Shown here piece by piece: positions 16,656 to 26,509 of a stretch of 64,000 nt of DNA. Made by a program: the position numbers and the translations under genes. Source of the stretch: an uncultured Acidimicrobiales bacterium (GTDB lineage: Bacteria; Actinomycetota; Acidimicrobiia; Acidimicrobiales; SZUA-35); contig CALAJV010000006.1 in assembly GCA_937922805.1 (NCBI GenBank), positions 293,951 to 357,950 of the forward strand, given 5' to 3'. How positions within the stretch are numbered: the stretch's first letter is position 1; each line of letters starts with the position of its first letter. The notes under the pieces are model-generated. The model did no database searches and was not told the origin of the DNA. It saw nothing but the letters and a program-made list of their open reading frames with translations.

Positions 16656-18341
16656 TCACAATAGTGCGTAAAGGAGCGAATCTGACAGGGCCTGCCACGA
16701 TGCCTCAATTATGTTCTCGCTCACGCCAATCGTGGTCCATTGCCGATCGCCGTCTGTTGCGTCAACCAGCACCCGGGTAATAGCTCGGGTTCCCTCAGCG
16801 GAGTCAAGAATTCGCACTTTGTAGTCGGTCAACCGGACATCGGTTAGTTTGGCGAAGCGCCCGTCAACAGCTTGACGAAAGGCAGCGTCTAGCGCGTTAA
16901 CTGGTCCGTTGCCCTCGCCAGTGGCAACGAGACGCTCATCCCCAATCATCATTTTCAAGGTCGCCTCCGTTTGAACCCCATCAAAGTGACCAAGTGGGTT
17001 CTGATGGGACGCTCCCCGTTCGCCGGGGCGATGCTCGACAATTACCCGAAACGATTCAAGGGTGAAAAACTCGTTCTGCCATCCGGCGGCCCGGCGCATT
17101 AGCAACTCGAGCGAAGCATCAGCGACCTCGAAGTGGTAGCCCGAGTGTTCAAGTGTTTTGAGTTCGTCCACCACGGCTTTCATCTGTAGGCCGTCGAGTG
17201 TAAGCCCGAGCTGGCGAGCCTTTAGTTCAATGGTCGACCGGCCGGACAAATCGGACACTAGGAACCGAGTCCCGTTACCAACCAACGCAGGGTCTACATG
17301 CTCATAGGCGTCAGGTCGGCGGGCAATTGCCGATGTGTGGAGACCAGCTTTATGGGCGAAGGCGGATTTCCCCACATACGGCTGTTGCTGCATCGGCGGA
17401 AGGTTTACCAGCTCGGCCACATGATTGCTGGCTGATGTGAGCTGCTCAATCCGACCAACCGGCAGCGTTTCGATTCCCATCTTCAAACTAAGGTTCGGGA
17501 CGAACGTCGTTAGGTCGCAGTTGCCAGTCCGCTCTCCGTACCCGTTGATCGTGCCTTGGACATGGGTTGCACCGGCTCGAACACCAGCAACCGCGTTAGC
17601 GACCGCGCAGCCAGTGTCGTTCTGCGTATGCATTCCAACAGTAAGGTCCGGGAACATGGCAACGACCGCTGCTGTGGCCGACTCCACCTCGTGAGGCAAC
17701 GAACCACCGTTAGTGTCGCAGAGCACCAACGCTTCGGCCCCCGAAACGGCGGCCGCTTCAACCACTCGGAGAGTAAATTCTGGATTGCGTTTGTGGCCAT
17801 CAAAGAAGTGTTCAAAGTCAACGAAAACTCGCTTGCCCTTTGACACCAAATGAGCCACCGAATCGGCGACCATCGAGACACCTTCATCAAGCGTGGTCCG
17901 CAGCGCCTCTAGGACGTGATAGTCCCAAGCCTTGGCGACGATACAGACAACGTCTGTTTGTGCACTCAATAAGTTCGACAGGGTTTGATCTTCATCTACC
18001 TTGCCTTTTGGGCGCCGGGTCGAACCAAAGGCAACAAGTTTCGAAGTCTGCAGCTCTAGCTCTCCTGCCGCCGCCCGAGCAAAAAACTCGTCATCTCGAG
18101 GGTTGGCGCCCGGCCACCCACCTTCGATGTAGTGCACGCCCAAATCATCCAGCACTCCTGCGATTCGCAGCTTGTCATCGGCGGTAAGCGCAATTCCTTC
18201 AAACTGAGATCCGTCTCGCAACGTAGTATCGAATATCTCAACTATTTCTGGCCAACTCGGCGCCCGCTGGCCAAGGCGATCGATAGTCATCGATTCGGCT
18301 AGTGACTCGGCTGGTGATTCCGCCGTGGAGTTGGTCGCCAT
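16656..18341 (-). CDS. cimA: (R)-citramalate synthase
   Basis: Condenses pyruvate with acetyl-CoA to citramalate, the first step of the threonine-independent route to 2-oxobutyrate and isoleucine. A 561-residue protein with the TIM-barrel LeuA-like catalytic domain (FDTTLRDGSQFEG, YIEGGWPGANPRDDEFF, HTQNDTGCAVANAV, NGYGERTGNCDL) and a C-terminal LeuA allosteric domain (from about 420). The EGGWPGxNP motif separates CimA from 2-isopropylmalate synthase and homocitrate synthase. Its ATG overlaps the leuB stop (TAATG), so leuB and cimA form one operon. LeuCD and LeuB, needed for the next steps, are in the same 6-kb block. The allosteric domain suggests isoleucine feedback. Confidence 0.93.
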   Translation of the reverse strand: MATNSTAESPAESLAESMTIDRLGQRAPSWPEIVEIFDTTLRDGSQFEGIALTADDKLRIAGVLDDLGVHYIEGGWPGANPRDDEFFARAAAGELELQTSKLVAFGSTRRPKGKVDEDQTLSNLLSAQTDVVCIVAKAWDYHVLEALRTTLDEGVSMVADSVAHLVSKGKRVFVDFEHFFDGHKRNPEFTLRVVEAAAVSGAEALVLCDTNGGSLPHEVESATAAVVAMFPDLTVGMHTQNDTGCAVANAVAGVRAGATHVQGTINGYGERTGNCDLTTFVPNLSLKMGIETLPVGRIEQLTSASNHVAELVNLPPMQQQPYVGKSAFAHKAGLHTSAIARRPDAYEHVDPALVGNGTRFLVSDLSGRSTIELKARQLGLTLDGLQMKAVVDELKTLEHSGYHFEVADASLELLMRRAAGWQNEFFTLESFRVIVEHRPGERGASHQNPLGHFDGVQTEATLKMMIGDERLVATGEGNGPVNALDAAFRQAVDGRFAKLTDVRLTDYKVRILDSAEGTRAITRVLVDATDGDRQWTTIGVSENIIEASWQALSDSLLYALL

Positions 18342-19315
18342 TAGAGTTTTGCGACGACAGCGTCTGCGATCTCTGAGGTAGAACCTTCAACCTCAACACA
18401 AGCCTCGCAGGCCCGCTCGATTCGTTTTGCTGCTTCTGATTCACCTAAGAAGTCGAGCATCAACGCTCCCGACAGAATGGCCGCAATGGGATTGGCCTTT
18501 GCTTGGCCAGCGATATCAGGCGCCGAACCATGAACCGGCTCAAACATAGAAGGGCCGCTTCGGGCCGGATTGAGGTTGGCCGAAGAAGCCAAGCCGATCC
18601 CACCAGACACTGCGCCGCCTAGGTCGGTAAGGATGTCGCCGAACAGATTGTCGGTCACTATTACGTCGTAGCGCTGCGGATCTTGCACGAAGTAGATACA
18701 GGCGGCGTCGACATGGTTGTACGCCGTCTCTACCGTCGAGAATTCTTTACTTACCGCATCGAACGTTCGCTGCCAGAGGTCACCGGAGAACGTCAACACA
18801 TTGGTTTTGTGGACAAGAGTTAGGTGCTGGTTTCGACTCTGCGCTAGCTCGAACGCGTATCGGATGCAGCGCTCGGCTCCCCGACGAGTATTGACCGAGC
18901 CTTGAGTGGCAATTTCATGCTCGGTCCCTTTCCGTAGGACACCACCCTCGCCGGCATACGAACCCTCAGTATTTTCTCGGATAACGACAAAGTCATGGGT
19001 GTCGGTTTTGAACGGGCGTTGGTTTACATACAGATCAAGATCAAACCGCATCTTGAGGAGAAGGCCGCGTTCGATTACCCCCGGCGGCACACCTGGGGTT
19101 CCAACTGCGCCCAGGTAGATCGCATCGACGTTGCGCCATTCGTCCAGAACCGAATCGGGAAGAACAGTTTCGTCACGAAGATAGCGGGCTCCTCCGAGGT
19201 CATAGTTGTGAGTCTCTAAGGAGACACCCGCTGCTTCGATCACCCGGAGACCTTCGTTCACGACCTCGGGCCCAATTCCGTCTCCGCCTACTACTGCGAC
19301 CTGGTATGCACTCAT
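18341..19315 (-). CDS. leuB: 3-isopropylmalate dehydrogenase
   Basis: NAD-dependent beta-decarboxylating dehydrogenase of leucine synthesis, probably also acting on the methylmalate intermediate of the citramalate route. Motifs: VVGGDGIGPEVVNEGL at the start, KMRFDLDLYVNQRP, VIRENTEGSYAGEGG, DNLFGDILTDLG and EPVHGSAPDIAGQAKANP. The ENTEGxYxG form is usual for the short actinobacterial LeuB type; a related tartrate or isocitrate dehydrogenase is the alternative, but operon context favours LeuB. Start chosen at 19315 because GAGGA lies 5 bases upstream; the frame is open further to 19351. First gene of the leuB-cimA operon. Confidence 0.9.
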   Translation of the reverse strand: MSAYQVAVVGGDGIGPEVVNEGLRVIEAAGVSLETHNYDLGGARYLRDETVLPDSVLDEWRNVDAIYLGAVGTPGVPPGVIERGLLLKMRFDLDLYVNQRPFKTDTHDFVVIRENTEGSYAGEGGVLRKGTEHEIATQGSVNTRRGAERCIRYAFELAQSRNQHLTLVHKTNVLTFSGDLWQRTFDAVSKEFSTVETAYNHVDAACIYFVQDPQRYDVIVTDNLFGDILTDLGGAVSGGIGLASSANLNPARSGPSMFEPVHGSAPDIAGQAKANPIAAILSGALMLDFLGESEAAKRIERACEACVEVEGSTSEIADAVVAKL

Positions 19316-19424
19316 TGTGTTCCTCATCTGCTCGGTCCTGGTCATCAACAATCGGCGTTCAGGCTACCGCAACAAGCTGAATCCTTCACTTGACGGGCGC
19401 CGACCGGTTGAGGCAAAGCCTACT

Positions 19425-19436
19425 AAATCCGGATTT
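19425..19436. promoter_or_regulatory. 12-bp palindrome between leuB and its divergent neighbour
   Basis: The sequence AAATCCGGATTT is a perfect palindrome in the 212-base gap between the divergent leuB and membrane-protein genes. It could be an operator for a dimeric regulator, but a single 12-base palindrome may also be chance. Confidence 0.25.
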
Positions 19437-19527
19437 TTCCTTGAAGGCTCGAAAATCCGCTTGGCATCTTGAATTTGTCCTCAAGGCCGAGCCTCCAAAG
19501 CCGATCCTTATCGAGTAGGAGGAATCC

Positions 19528-20076
19528 GTGAGCGACGACCAGCAATTCAATCTTTCAGTAAGAGAAGCGCCCGAAAGTTGGCGCCAAGCAGAAGAGGAAT
19601 CGCCGACTACTAACGATGGTCGCGGCCTCCAGCAAGCTCGCGCTGTCGCTGTCCCGATTGGCAAACGGGTAAGTATGTTCTCAACCCTGGTCGCTGGATT
19701 GCTTGGCGGACTAGTCGGCGGCACCGCTTGGTATCTGATGGAAACTCAAGGCATAAGCCGAACATCATGGATTGCGGTGCCGATTGGCATACTCATACCG
19801 CTCCTCATTCGAGTGGCCGCTGGAGGCGCTGACAGCAGCATTAGAGCTGGAGTTTCCGTGTTTGCCTACTTCCTGACAATTTGCGCGGTGATGTTCCTAC
19901 TAACACGGCAAGAGCTCATAGGACTGTACGGAGAGGTTCCTGGACTACAAGGTTTCGAGCAGCAGGTTCTATCTCGACGATTTAATCGTGCTTCTGATCT
20001 TTTGGCCTACGGACTGGGCGCCATCTGCTCGATCCAGGTCAGTATCTTGCTCCGAGATACGTCGCCCCGCCGCTAA
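19528..20076 (+). CDS. Four-helix membrane protein, unknown
   Basis: A 182-residue protein: a polar cytosolic N-terminus of about 45 residues, then hydrophobic segments at roughly 50-70, 80-98, 107-130 and 158-176. No family recognised. The GTG start is well supported by GTAGGAGGAATCC directly upstream, one of the strongest ribosome-binding sites in the window. It lies between leuB and greA but has no evident functional link to either. Confidence 0.72.
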   Translation: MSDDQQFNLSVREAPESWRQAEEESPTTNDGRGLQQARAVAVPIGKRVSMFSTLVAGLLGGLVGGTAWYLMETQGISRTSWIAVPIGILIPLLIRVAAGGADSSIRAGVSVFAYFLTICAVMFLLTRQELIGLYGEVPGLQGFEQQVLSRRFNRASDLLAYGLGAICSIQVSILLRDTSPRR

Positions 20077-20177
20077 CCAAGCACCGGCCCGCCGATCGGT
20101 CGTACGAGGTCTAGGTTTTGGGTTGCAATCGTTGGCCTTTCACGCAAGCCGTCCAAAATGGTCGATAACATCGTTGT

Positions 20178-20654
20178 GTGGTTGAAACACAAAAATTGTC
20201 TCGCGAAGCATACGACCGACTTCTTTCGGAGCACGATGATCTAACCACTCGTGGTCGGATAGAGATCGCTAAGAAAATTGAGACTGCTCGAGAGCTCGGT
20301 GATCTTTCCGAGAACGGCGATTACCACGCTGCCAAAGAAGAACAGGGCAAGATGGAGGGTCGCATTATTCACCTCGCCAGCCTCATCGAGAATTGCGAGA
20401 TCGTTGAGATCGATACATCCGGTGGAGTTCTTTCGGTTCAAGCTGGCTGCGTAGTCTCAATCCGCTACGAGGGCGATGACGAAGTCGAGCAATACCTTAT
20501 TGGCTCTATTGAAGAGCGTCGAGATGGGCTCACAGTCATGTCTCCTGGCTCGCCCCTCGGCCAAGCCCTCATGGGCGCCGCCAAAGGCGACACCGTGGCT
20601 TTCGAAGCACCCGGGGGCAAGCTAAATGTCGAAGTGGTTGAAATTACCGTTTGA
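20178..20654 (+). CDS. greA: Transcription elongation factor GreA
   Basis: Binds the secondary channel of RNA polymerase and stimulates cleavage of backtracked transcripts. The 158-residue length is typical. The N-terminal coiled coil carries RELGDLSENGDYHAAKEEQ with the acidic tip residues that coordinate the catalytic magnesium; the C-terminal FKBP-like domain ends with SPLGQALMGAAKGDTV. The start is GTG at 20178, without a clear ribosome-binding site. The 55-base gap to leuC leaves read-through possible. Confidence 0.95.
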   Translation: MVETQKLSREAYDRLLSEHDDLTTRGRIEIAKKIETARELGDLSENGDYHAAKEEQGKMEGRIIHLASLIENCEIVEIDTSGGVLSVQAGCVVSIRYEGDDEVEQYLIGSIEERRDGLTVMSPGSPLGQALMGAAKGDTVAFEAPGGKLNVEVVEITV

Positions 20655-20709
20655 CCGCCACGTCTGACCAACACCGTCAATTATCTAGCAGGTAGGGGTA
20701 CCAGTTCTT

Positions 20710-22107
20710 ATGACCACATTGGCTGACAACGTTTGGGAGCAGCATGTTGTGCGACGAGGCGAGGACGGCGAACCTGATTTGCTCTACATCGATCTTCACT
20801 TGGTCCACGAAGTTACGTCCCCACAAGCTTTTGATGGGCTTCGACTGGCCGGACGAAAAGTACGACGGCCAGAGTTGACGGTCGCGACCGAAGATCACAA
20901 CGTGCCGACCGAAAACATCGATCAACCGATCGAGGATCCAATCAGTCGCCGTCAAATCGAAACTATGCGAGCAAACGCCGCCGAGTTTGGCATCGCTCTC
21001 CATGAGATGGGTTCGCCTGGTCAAGGCATCGTTCACGTCATCGGACCCGAGCAAGGACTGACCCAACCCGGAATGACAGTGGTGTGCGGCGACTCTCACA
21101 CCGCTACTCATGGAGCATTCGGATCAATTGCGTTCGGTATCGGTACCAGCGAAGTCGAACATGTTCTGGCCACCCAAACGCTCCCCCAGTCTCGGCCAAA
21201 GACCATGGCCGTGACCGTAGACGGTGAGTTGCCAATGGGGACTACGGCAAAAGATGTCATCCTCGCCATCATCGGAAAAATTGGCACCGGTGGCGGTATC
21301 GGTCACATCATTGAATATCGGGGCCAGGTCTTTGAACAGATGTCGATGGAAGGCCGGATGACGGTCTGCAATATGTCAATCGAAGCTGGAGCCAAGGCTG
21401 GCATGATCGCTCCGGATGATGTCACGTTCGCTTACCTCGAGGGTCGAGAGCACGCCCCAAAGGGCGCAGCGTGGGAGCAGGCACTGGAATCGTGGCGCAA
21501 GCTACCCTCAACGCTTGATGCCAAGTTCGACGCTGAAGTAACGCTCGACGGATCTTCTCTAGGACCTCAGGTGACCTGGGGAACGAATCCAGGCCACGTT
21601 GTGGACCTTGCTGGCTTGGTGCCAGACCCAACGAGCTTTGAGTCCGACGTTGATCGTGATGCTGCCCAACGAGCCTTGGACTATATGGACATCAAAGCTG
21701 GCACAGCAATGAAAGAGATCCCGGTCGACACCGTGTTCATCGGCTCTTGCACCAATAGCCGGATCGAAGACCTTCGAGCTGCCGCCGACGTAGCCAAGGG
21801 TCGCCGAGTCAATGCTGCGGTCAGAACCCTTGTGGTACCGGGCTCGTTCGCGGTGAAGCAACAGGCCGAAAGCGAAGGCCTTCACACCATCTTCACCGAT
21901 GCCGGATTCGATTGGCGAGAACCGGGTTGCTCAATGTGTTTGGCGATGAATCCGGACAAATTGGCGCCAGGAGAACGGTCAGCCTCGACGAGCAACCGCA
22001 ACTTCGAGGGGCGACAAGGCCGCGGCGGTCGAACTCATTTGGTAGCGCCCGGGGTGGCAGCGGCCACCGCTATCGCTGGACACTTCGCCGAACCTAGCGA
22101 CCTCTAA
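20710..22107 (+). CDS. leuC: 3-isopropylmalate dehydratase large subunit
   Basis: Aconitase-family [4Fe-4S] enzyme that isomerises 2-isopropylmalate, and with LeuD very likely also citramalate. It is 465 residues long. Cluster ligands are visible: the first Cys in [14 protein letters not shown] and the pair in [13 protein letters not shown]. Other family marks: [15 protein letters not shown] and the C-terminal [15 protein letters not shown]. The leuD gene follows after 69 bases and the two subunits form a heterodimer. Confidence 0.96.
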   Translation: MTTLADNVWEQHVVRRGEDGEPDLLYIDLHLVHEVTSPQAFDGLRLAGRKVRRPELTVATEDHNVPTENIDQPIEDPISRRQIETMRANAAEFGIALHEMGSPGQGIVHVIGPEQGLTQPGMTVVCGDSHTATHGAFGSIAFGIGTSEVEHVLATQTLPQSRPKTMAVTVDGELPMGTTAKDVILAIIGKIGTGGGIGHIIEYRGQVFEQMSMEGRMTVCNMSIEAGAKAGMIAPDDVTFAYLEGREHAPKGAAWEQALESWRKLPSTLDAKFDAEVTLDGSSLGPQVTWGTNPGHVVDLAGLVPDPTSFESDVDRDAAQRALDYMDIKAGTAMKEIPVDTVFIGSCTNSRIEDLRAAADVAKGRRVNAAVRTLVVPGSFAVKQQAESEGLHTIFTDAGFDWREPGCSMCLAMNPDKLAPGERSASTSNRNFEGRQGRGGRTHLVAPGVAAATAIAGHFAEPSDL

Positions 22108-22176
22108 GCCGGCGAACAGTACCCAACTAAATCTGCAACGCAGACCGAAACTCACACTAGGAAAGCGACCGAAAAA

Positions 22177-22767
22177 GTGGATCCAGTTCAAGTAGTTAGC
22201 GGTCGGGCCGTCCCGATTGATCGCTCCGACGTCGACACCGATCAGATCATTCCGTCTGACTGGTTAAAGCAAGTTGAACGCACAGGATTCGAAAAAGGGT
22301 TGTTCTCCGAGTGGCGAGACGATCCGAACTTCGTGTTGAACGACGAACGGTTTGCCGGGGCCAAGATCATGATCTCCGGACCCAACTTCGGTGTTGGTTC
22401 ATCGCGAGAGCATGCGGTCTGGGCCATCCAGCAGTCCGGTTTCCAAGCAGTACTATCACCTCGATTCGGTGACATATTCCGCAACAACTCCACCAAGAAC
22501 GGCCTGGTGCCAGTTGTAGTTTCAGCTGAGTTAGGGCGGCGCCTGATCGACGAGGTTGAGAACGACCCGAGTCTCGAATTCACGATTGACATCCAACGTC
22601 GACTTCTGGAAGTACCGGCGCTAAACATTGCCGAACCGTTCCCACTTGATGATGCGACCCAAGATCGATTCCTTCGAGGTCTTGATGACATAGGGATAAG
22701 CCTTCAGCACGCAAGTGCCATCGACACGTTTGAGTCTGGTCGTCCGACTTGGATGATGTCGTCTTAA
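22177..22767 (+). CDS. leuD: 3-isopropylmalate dehydratase small subunit
   Basis: Swivelling-domain partner of LeuC, 196 residues. Motifs: IIPSDWLKQVERTGFEKGLF, GPNFGVGSSREHAVWAI (substrate-binding Ser/Arg) and FGDIFRNNSTKNGLVPV. GTG start preceded by AGGAAAGCG at a slightly long spacing. Second gene of leuCD; a strong hairpin lies 55 bases beyond the stop. Confidence 0.95.
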   Translation: MDPVQVVSGRAVPIDRSDVDTDQIIPSDWLKQVERTGFEKGLFSEWRDDPNFVLNDERFAGAKIMISGPNFGVGSSREHAVWAIQQSGFQAVLSPRFGDIFRNNSTKNGLVPVVVSAELGRRLIDEVENDPSLEFTIDIQRRLLEVPALNIAEPFPLDDATQDRFLRGLDDIGISLQHASAIDTFESGRPTWMMSS

Positions 22768-22821
22768 GCGACCAGTTCTCGATCCTTCGAAATAGGAAGC
22801 GGCAGACCTAACGCTGGCGTT

Positions 22822-22845
22822 GTCCTAATGCTTAGGCATTAGGAC
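22822..22845. terminator. Perfect 10-bp hairpin after leuCD
   Basis: GTCCTAATGC - TTAG - GCATTAGGAC forms a perfect 10-bp stem with a 4-base loop, about 55 bases after leuD and 140 before the beta-propeller gene. No T-run follows on the plus strand, so it may end transcription inefficiently, process RNA, or act as a protein site. Confidence 0.5.
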
Positions 22846-22987
22846 TACGAGGCCGACAAATCTAGTTAGAACTGCAATCAAACGTTGCAGACTCGTTACA
22901 GCGGCAATTGTTTGTCCTCGTCGGGAACCAACAGTCTCTTTGCCAACGTCTCAGTTGCAGTACCTAACCATTTTTGAAGGATCACCC

Positions 22988-25306
22988 ATGTCTCGAACAA
23001 ATCGCAAAGCTCGACTTGGCTCCCTGCTCGCCGCCTCATTCTTGCTACTTTCGGCCTGTTCTCCCCCCGACGATGGCGAATCAACGTCACCGCTGACAGA
23101 TCTAAGCGGTGATGAAATCATTCTCACCAGCGGCCTAGAAACAGTTGATTCCTGCGATGCCCTATTGGAACGCATCAAGGACGAAGCTGTTGAACGAGTC
23201 GGCCCCTACGGCTTCGGCCAAGGCGGCTTTCCAATGGTTCTCGAGGCCGAAGAGATGATGATGGAAGACAGCGCGACTGCTGAAGCTGAGGTGTCGGCTC
23301 CGGCAACGACAGGGGCCGAGACCCGAGCGTCTGAGAATGGCAACTTTGGCGGCGACGCCACCGATGCCGCCTCGGACGGCGACTTCGGCGCCGGTGGGTC
23401 TGGCGATCAAGAATTTTCTGAAACAAACAATCAAGAGAGCGGTGTCGACGAAGCCGATTTAGTAAAGACCGACGGCGATCGGATGATCATCGTGTCGGGC
23501 GACAAGGTTCGGGTCCTGGATGTCACCGGCTCAACTCCAGAGCTCATCGACACCATCGCTCTTCCTGACAACTTCGGCGGCGGCGAAATGTTTCTCGACG
23601 GAGACAGCGCTCTATTAATGACTAGCGGCTGGACCGAGCGACCATTCGGTCGTACCGGTGACGCTGGCCTCTCTTGGTACCCCGGTTCACCCACCGGTCG
23701 GCTCATCGAATTGAATCTCAAAACTGGAACTGTGGAACGAACCCTCGAATTCGAAGGTGGCTACTTGTCGGCCCGCGAGGTTGACGGTGCGATACGAATC
23801 GTGCTTTCGGCCACGGCTGAGCGCTTCAACTTTGTCTACCCATCACAACCAGGGGCAGAAGACGCAGCCGAAACCGCTAACCGGCAACTTATCGAAGACT
23901 CGACCATCGACCAGTGGATGCCTACCTTCCGAATAATTGAAGGTTCTGGGTTCGGCGGAGCAACCGAAACCTCCGAGGCTGGCCCGCTGGTCGACTGTGA
24001 TCGAATGTTCCTACCATCAGAGTTCGCTGGATTCGGATCCCTGGTTGTTCTGACCGCTGAGTTGGACGATGGGCTTCGACTGAACGATTCCGTCGGCGTC
24101 TTCACCGACGCTCAAACCGTGTATGCGTCGACCGACCGACTGGTGGTTGCAACTCCTCGGTGGCCAGAGTTCGACCAATCAACTGGCCAGCCAATAAATG
24201 ACGAACAGTACACTACCGCCCTTCACACCTTCGACATCGAGGATCCTCGCAAGGCCGACTACGTTGCCTCTGGTTCAGTCCTCGGCACGCTACTAAGCCA
24301 GTACAGCTTGTCTGAACATGATGGGTATCTTCGAGTTGCTACCACAGTCGGTCAATGGGAAGGCCGGGACAACAGTGAAAGTATGGTCACAGTTCTAGAA
24401 GAGAACGGTAACCAGCTCGAACGAGTAGGCCGAGTAGACGGCCTTGGGCGAGGCGAACAGATCTTTGCTGTCCGATTCTTCGGCGACAAGGGCTACGTCG
24501 TGACCTTCCGACAAATAGACCCGCTCTATGTTGTTGACCTCAGTGATCCACAGAACCCAACAGTTGAAGGTGAACTAAAGATCCCCGGGTTCTCTACGTA
24601 CCTCCACCCAATCGGAGAAGATCTCCTTCTCGGAATAGGAACCGACGGCGACGACGACGGCGCTACGTTCGGAACTGTTGTTTCACTGTTCGACGTCAGC
24701 GATCCGAACGACCCAACCCGAGTCGACAAGCTAACACTCGATGCTGGGTTGGATGTCGGCCAAAACGGATACTTCGAGTCTTACTCCAACGTCGGAGACG
24801 ACCCGAGGTCTTTCACCTACTGGGCGCCAACCGACACCGCTATCGTTCCGTTCAGCTGGTTCTCTTTTGATGAGCGTGTCGGACAAGAGAGCAACGGTTC
24901 AGCCGCTGTCCTCATCGAGGTCGATGAGAACAGCCTCCGAGAGACCGGCCGGATCAGCCATCAGGGTAAGTCCGAATGCGAAGGCTTCGTCGAGTTTGAC
25001 GAAGAAGTTCCACCTCCGATCGAGGAACCAGACGGTGGCTTTGACGGAGACGGCTTCGATGAGCCAAGCGACGACGAAGAAAATCAAGACGCCGAAGCCG
25101 ACTTTGTCAATCCGACTACGACCATCGCAGAACCAGCACCCGAGCCTGAGAGGGCTCCGCTACCACCCGAGTTCTGCTATGAATATCAACCCACCATCAG
25201 CCGGTCGGTGATAATCGGAGAGAACCTTTACACCATTTCTGATGGCGGTGTTGCCGTCAATACCTTTGATGGTCTTCGAGATGTTGCTTGGATTCCGTTC
25301 AACTAG
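22988..25306 (+). CDS. Secreted lipoprotein with C-terminal beta-propeller domain
   Basis: A 772-residue exported protein of the Beta_propel (PF09826) family. It has a lipoprotein signal (SLLAASFLLLSAC, lipobox LSAC), an acidic Gly/Asp/Ala-rich linker, then EFSETNNQESGVDEADLVKTDG, the hallmark opening of the family, followed by a long beta-propeller (VYASTDRLVVATPRW, GYLRVATTVG, IFAVRFFGDKGYVVTFRQIDPLYVVDLSDP). A strongly acidic insert lies at about 690-740 before the last strands (SVIIGENLYTISDGGV). Function unknown; it acts outside the membrane. Start at 22988 because GAAGGA precedes it and it opens the signal peptide; the frame is open upstream. A good terminator follows 105 bases later. 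Confidence 0.9.
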   Translation: MSRTNRKARLGSLLAASFLLLSACSPPDDGESTSPLTDLSGDEIILTSGLETVDSCDALLERIKDEAVERVGPYGFGQGGFPMVLEAEEMMMEDSATAEAEVSAPATTGAETRASENGNFGGDATDAASDGDFGAGGSGDQEFSETNNQESGVDEADLVKTDGDRMIIVSGDKVRVLDVTGSTPELIDTIALPDNFGGGEMFLDGDSALLMTSGWTERPFGRTGDAGLSWYPGSPTGRLIELNLKTGTVERTLEFEGGYLSAREVDGAIRIVLSATAERFNFVYPSQPGAEDAAETANRQLIEDSTIDQWMPTFRIIEGSGFGGATETSEAGPLVDCDRMFLPSEFAGFGSLVVLTAELDDGLRLNDSVGVFTDAQTVYASTDRLVVATPRWPEFDQSTGQPINDEQYTTALHTFDIEDPRKADYVASGSVLGTLLSQYSLSEHDGYLRVATTVGQWEGRDNSESMVTVLEENGNQLERVGRVDGLGRGEQIFAVRFFGDKGYVVTFRQIDPLYVVDLSDPQNPTVEGELKIPGFSTYLHPIGEDLLLGIGTDGDDDGATFGTVVSLFDVSDPNDPTRVDKLTLDAGLDVGQNGYFESYSNVGDDPRSFTYWAPTDTAIVPFSWFSFDERVGQESNGSAAVLIEVDENSLRETGRISHQGKSECEGFVEFDEEVPPPIEEPDGGFDGDGFDEPSDDEENQDAEADFVNPTTTIAEPAPEPERAPLPPEFCYEYQPTISRSVIIGENLYTISDGGVAVNTFDGLRDVAWIPFN

Positions 25307-25411
25307 ACCCATTGGGTCAAATGCCCCATCAGCGCAGAACAGAGCAGAAGCTGCGGTGAATATCCAAACAAAACGAGCTAGTTGGGCCAGTTCGTCCGAT
25401 CATAGCTAATT

Positions 25412-25445
25412 ACGGGGGCCTTTCTGGTAGCGGAAGGGCCCCCGT
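25412..25445 (+). terminator. Rho-independent-type terminator
   Basis: ACGGGGGCC pairs with GGCCCCCGT, extended by T-G and TTC/GAA-type pairs, around a short loop (25424-25431); TTCTAT follows. It lies between the beta-propeller gene and the oxidoreductase gene and probably ends the former. Confidence 0.75.
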
Positions 25446-25528
25446 TCTATCCGCAGCCTCACCTAGAACGAAGCCCGTCCCGAGGTACGATTGCACCATT
25501 CTCTAATTAGTTGGGGCGAGGTCGTACG

Positions 25529-26509
25529 TTGTCTACAGATGTTGTCATAATTGGGGCCGGGCTCTCAGGGCTGACGGCTGCCAGAATTTTGACTGAACAG
25601 AACCTGTCTGTACTGGTCGCTGAGAAGAGCAAAGGAGTCGGCGGCCGGCTAGCAACACGCCGGATCAAGTCTGCCTCGCTAGATCACGGAGCCCAGTTTT
25701 TCACCGCGCGAACCGACGAATTCAAAGCGGCAGTCAATGTGTGGACCGAAGCCGGAATCGTTGACGAATGGTGCCGCGGGTTTGGCCACGAAGATGGCTA
25801 CCCCCGCTATCGGGTTCGAGGCGGAATGAACTCTTTGGCAAAAGCGCTGGCGGTCGATATCAATGTCGCCAAGAGTCAAAAGGTAAGTGCCATTATTCCG
25901 ACCCCAGACTGTTGGTCAGTTACCTATGACGCTGGGACTCGTCTGCCCGACGAAGCTAGAGCCGTCGTCGCCACAGCCCCGGTCCCCCAAGTTCTCGAAC
26001 TCACGAGTTCTGGGGCTGTTGTGCTCGACGATGATGTAGCTACCGAACTTGAAGCCATGAGGTACAACAAAGTCATCGCCATTTTGATGCGAGTTGATAA
26101 GTCGCCCAACATTCCGACGCCCGGCGCAATCCAACAACCAGATGACCCGACGTTTACATTCATCGCTGATAACCAAGTCAAAGGAATTAGCAGCGAACCG
26201 GCAGTCACGTTTCACGTAAGCCACCAGTTGTCCGACGAGCTGTGGGACAAATCCGACCGTGAGATAGTAGACGCACTGAGCGCTCAGCTCTCCTCATATT
26301 GCCAACCGGCCAGGCCGATTGAAGCACAAGTAAAACGGTGGCGCTATGCCGGTCCGGTTCAGCCAACGCCCAAGTTGTGTTTAGTAGCGACTACCAAGCC
26401 CGGTCCGCTAGTAATCGCTGGCGATGGGTTTGGCGGATCGAAAGTGGAAGGTGCCTTCATCTCTGGCTTGGCTGCTGCAGCCGAGATCGCTAGTCGACTC
26501 GGAGCTTAG
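25529..26509 (+). CDS. FAD-dependent oxidoreductase, renalase-like
   Basis: About 326 residues with an N-terminal Rossmann FAD motif (VVIIGAGLSGLTAARIL), the following VAEKSKGVGGRLATRR that distinguishes renalase-like proteins, LDHGAQFFTART, and a C-terminal FAD contact (LVIAGDGFGGSKVEGAFISG). Bacterial renalases oxidise anomeric dihydro-NAD(P) isomers, but this is not shown for this protein. I prefer the TTG at 25529, since GAGG is 7 bases upstream and the FAD motif follows at once; a TTG at 25511 is possible. It abuts the convergent gene with no gap. Confidence 0.88.
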   Translation: MSTDVVIIGAGLSGLTAARILTEQNLSVLVAEKSKGVGGRLATRRIKSASLDHGAQFFTARTDEFKAAVNVWTEAGIVDEWCRGFGHEDGYPRYRVRGGMNSLAKALAVDINVAKSQKVSAIIPTPDCWSVTYDAGTRLPDEARAVVATAPVPQVLELTSSGAVVLDDDVATELEAMRYNKVIAILMRVDKSPNIPTPGAIQQPDDPTFTFIADNQVKGISSEPAVTFHVSHQLSDELWDKSDREIVDALSAQLSSYCQPARPIEAQVKRWRYAGPVQPTPKLCLVATTKPGPLVIAGDGFGGSKVEGAFISGLAAAAEIASRLGA

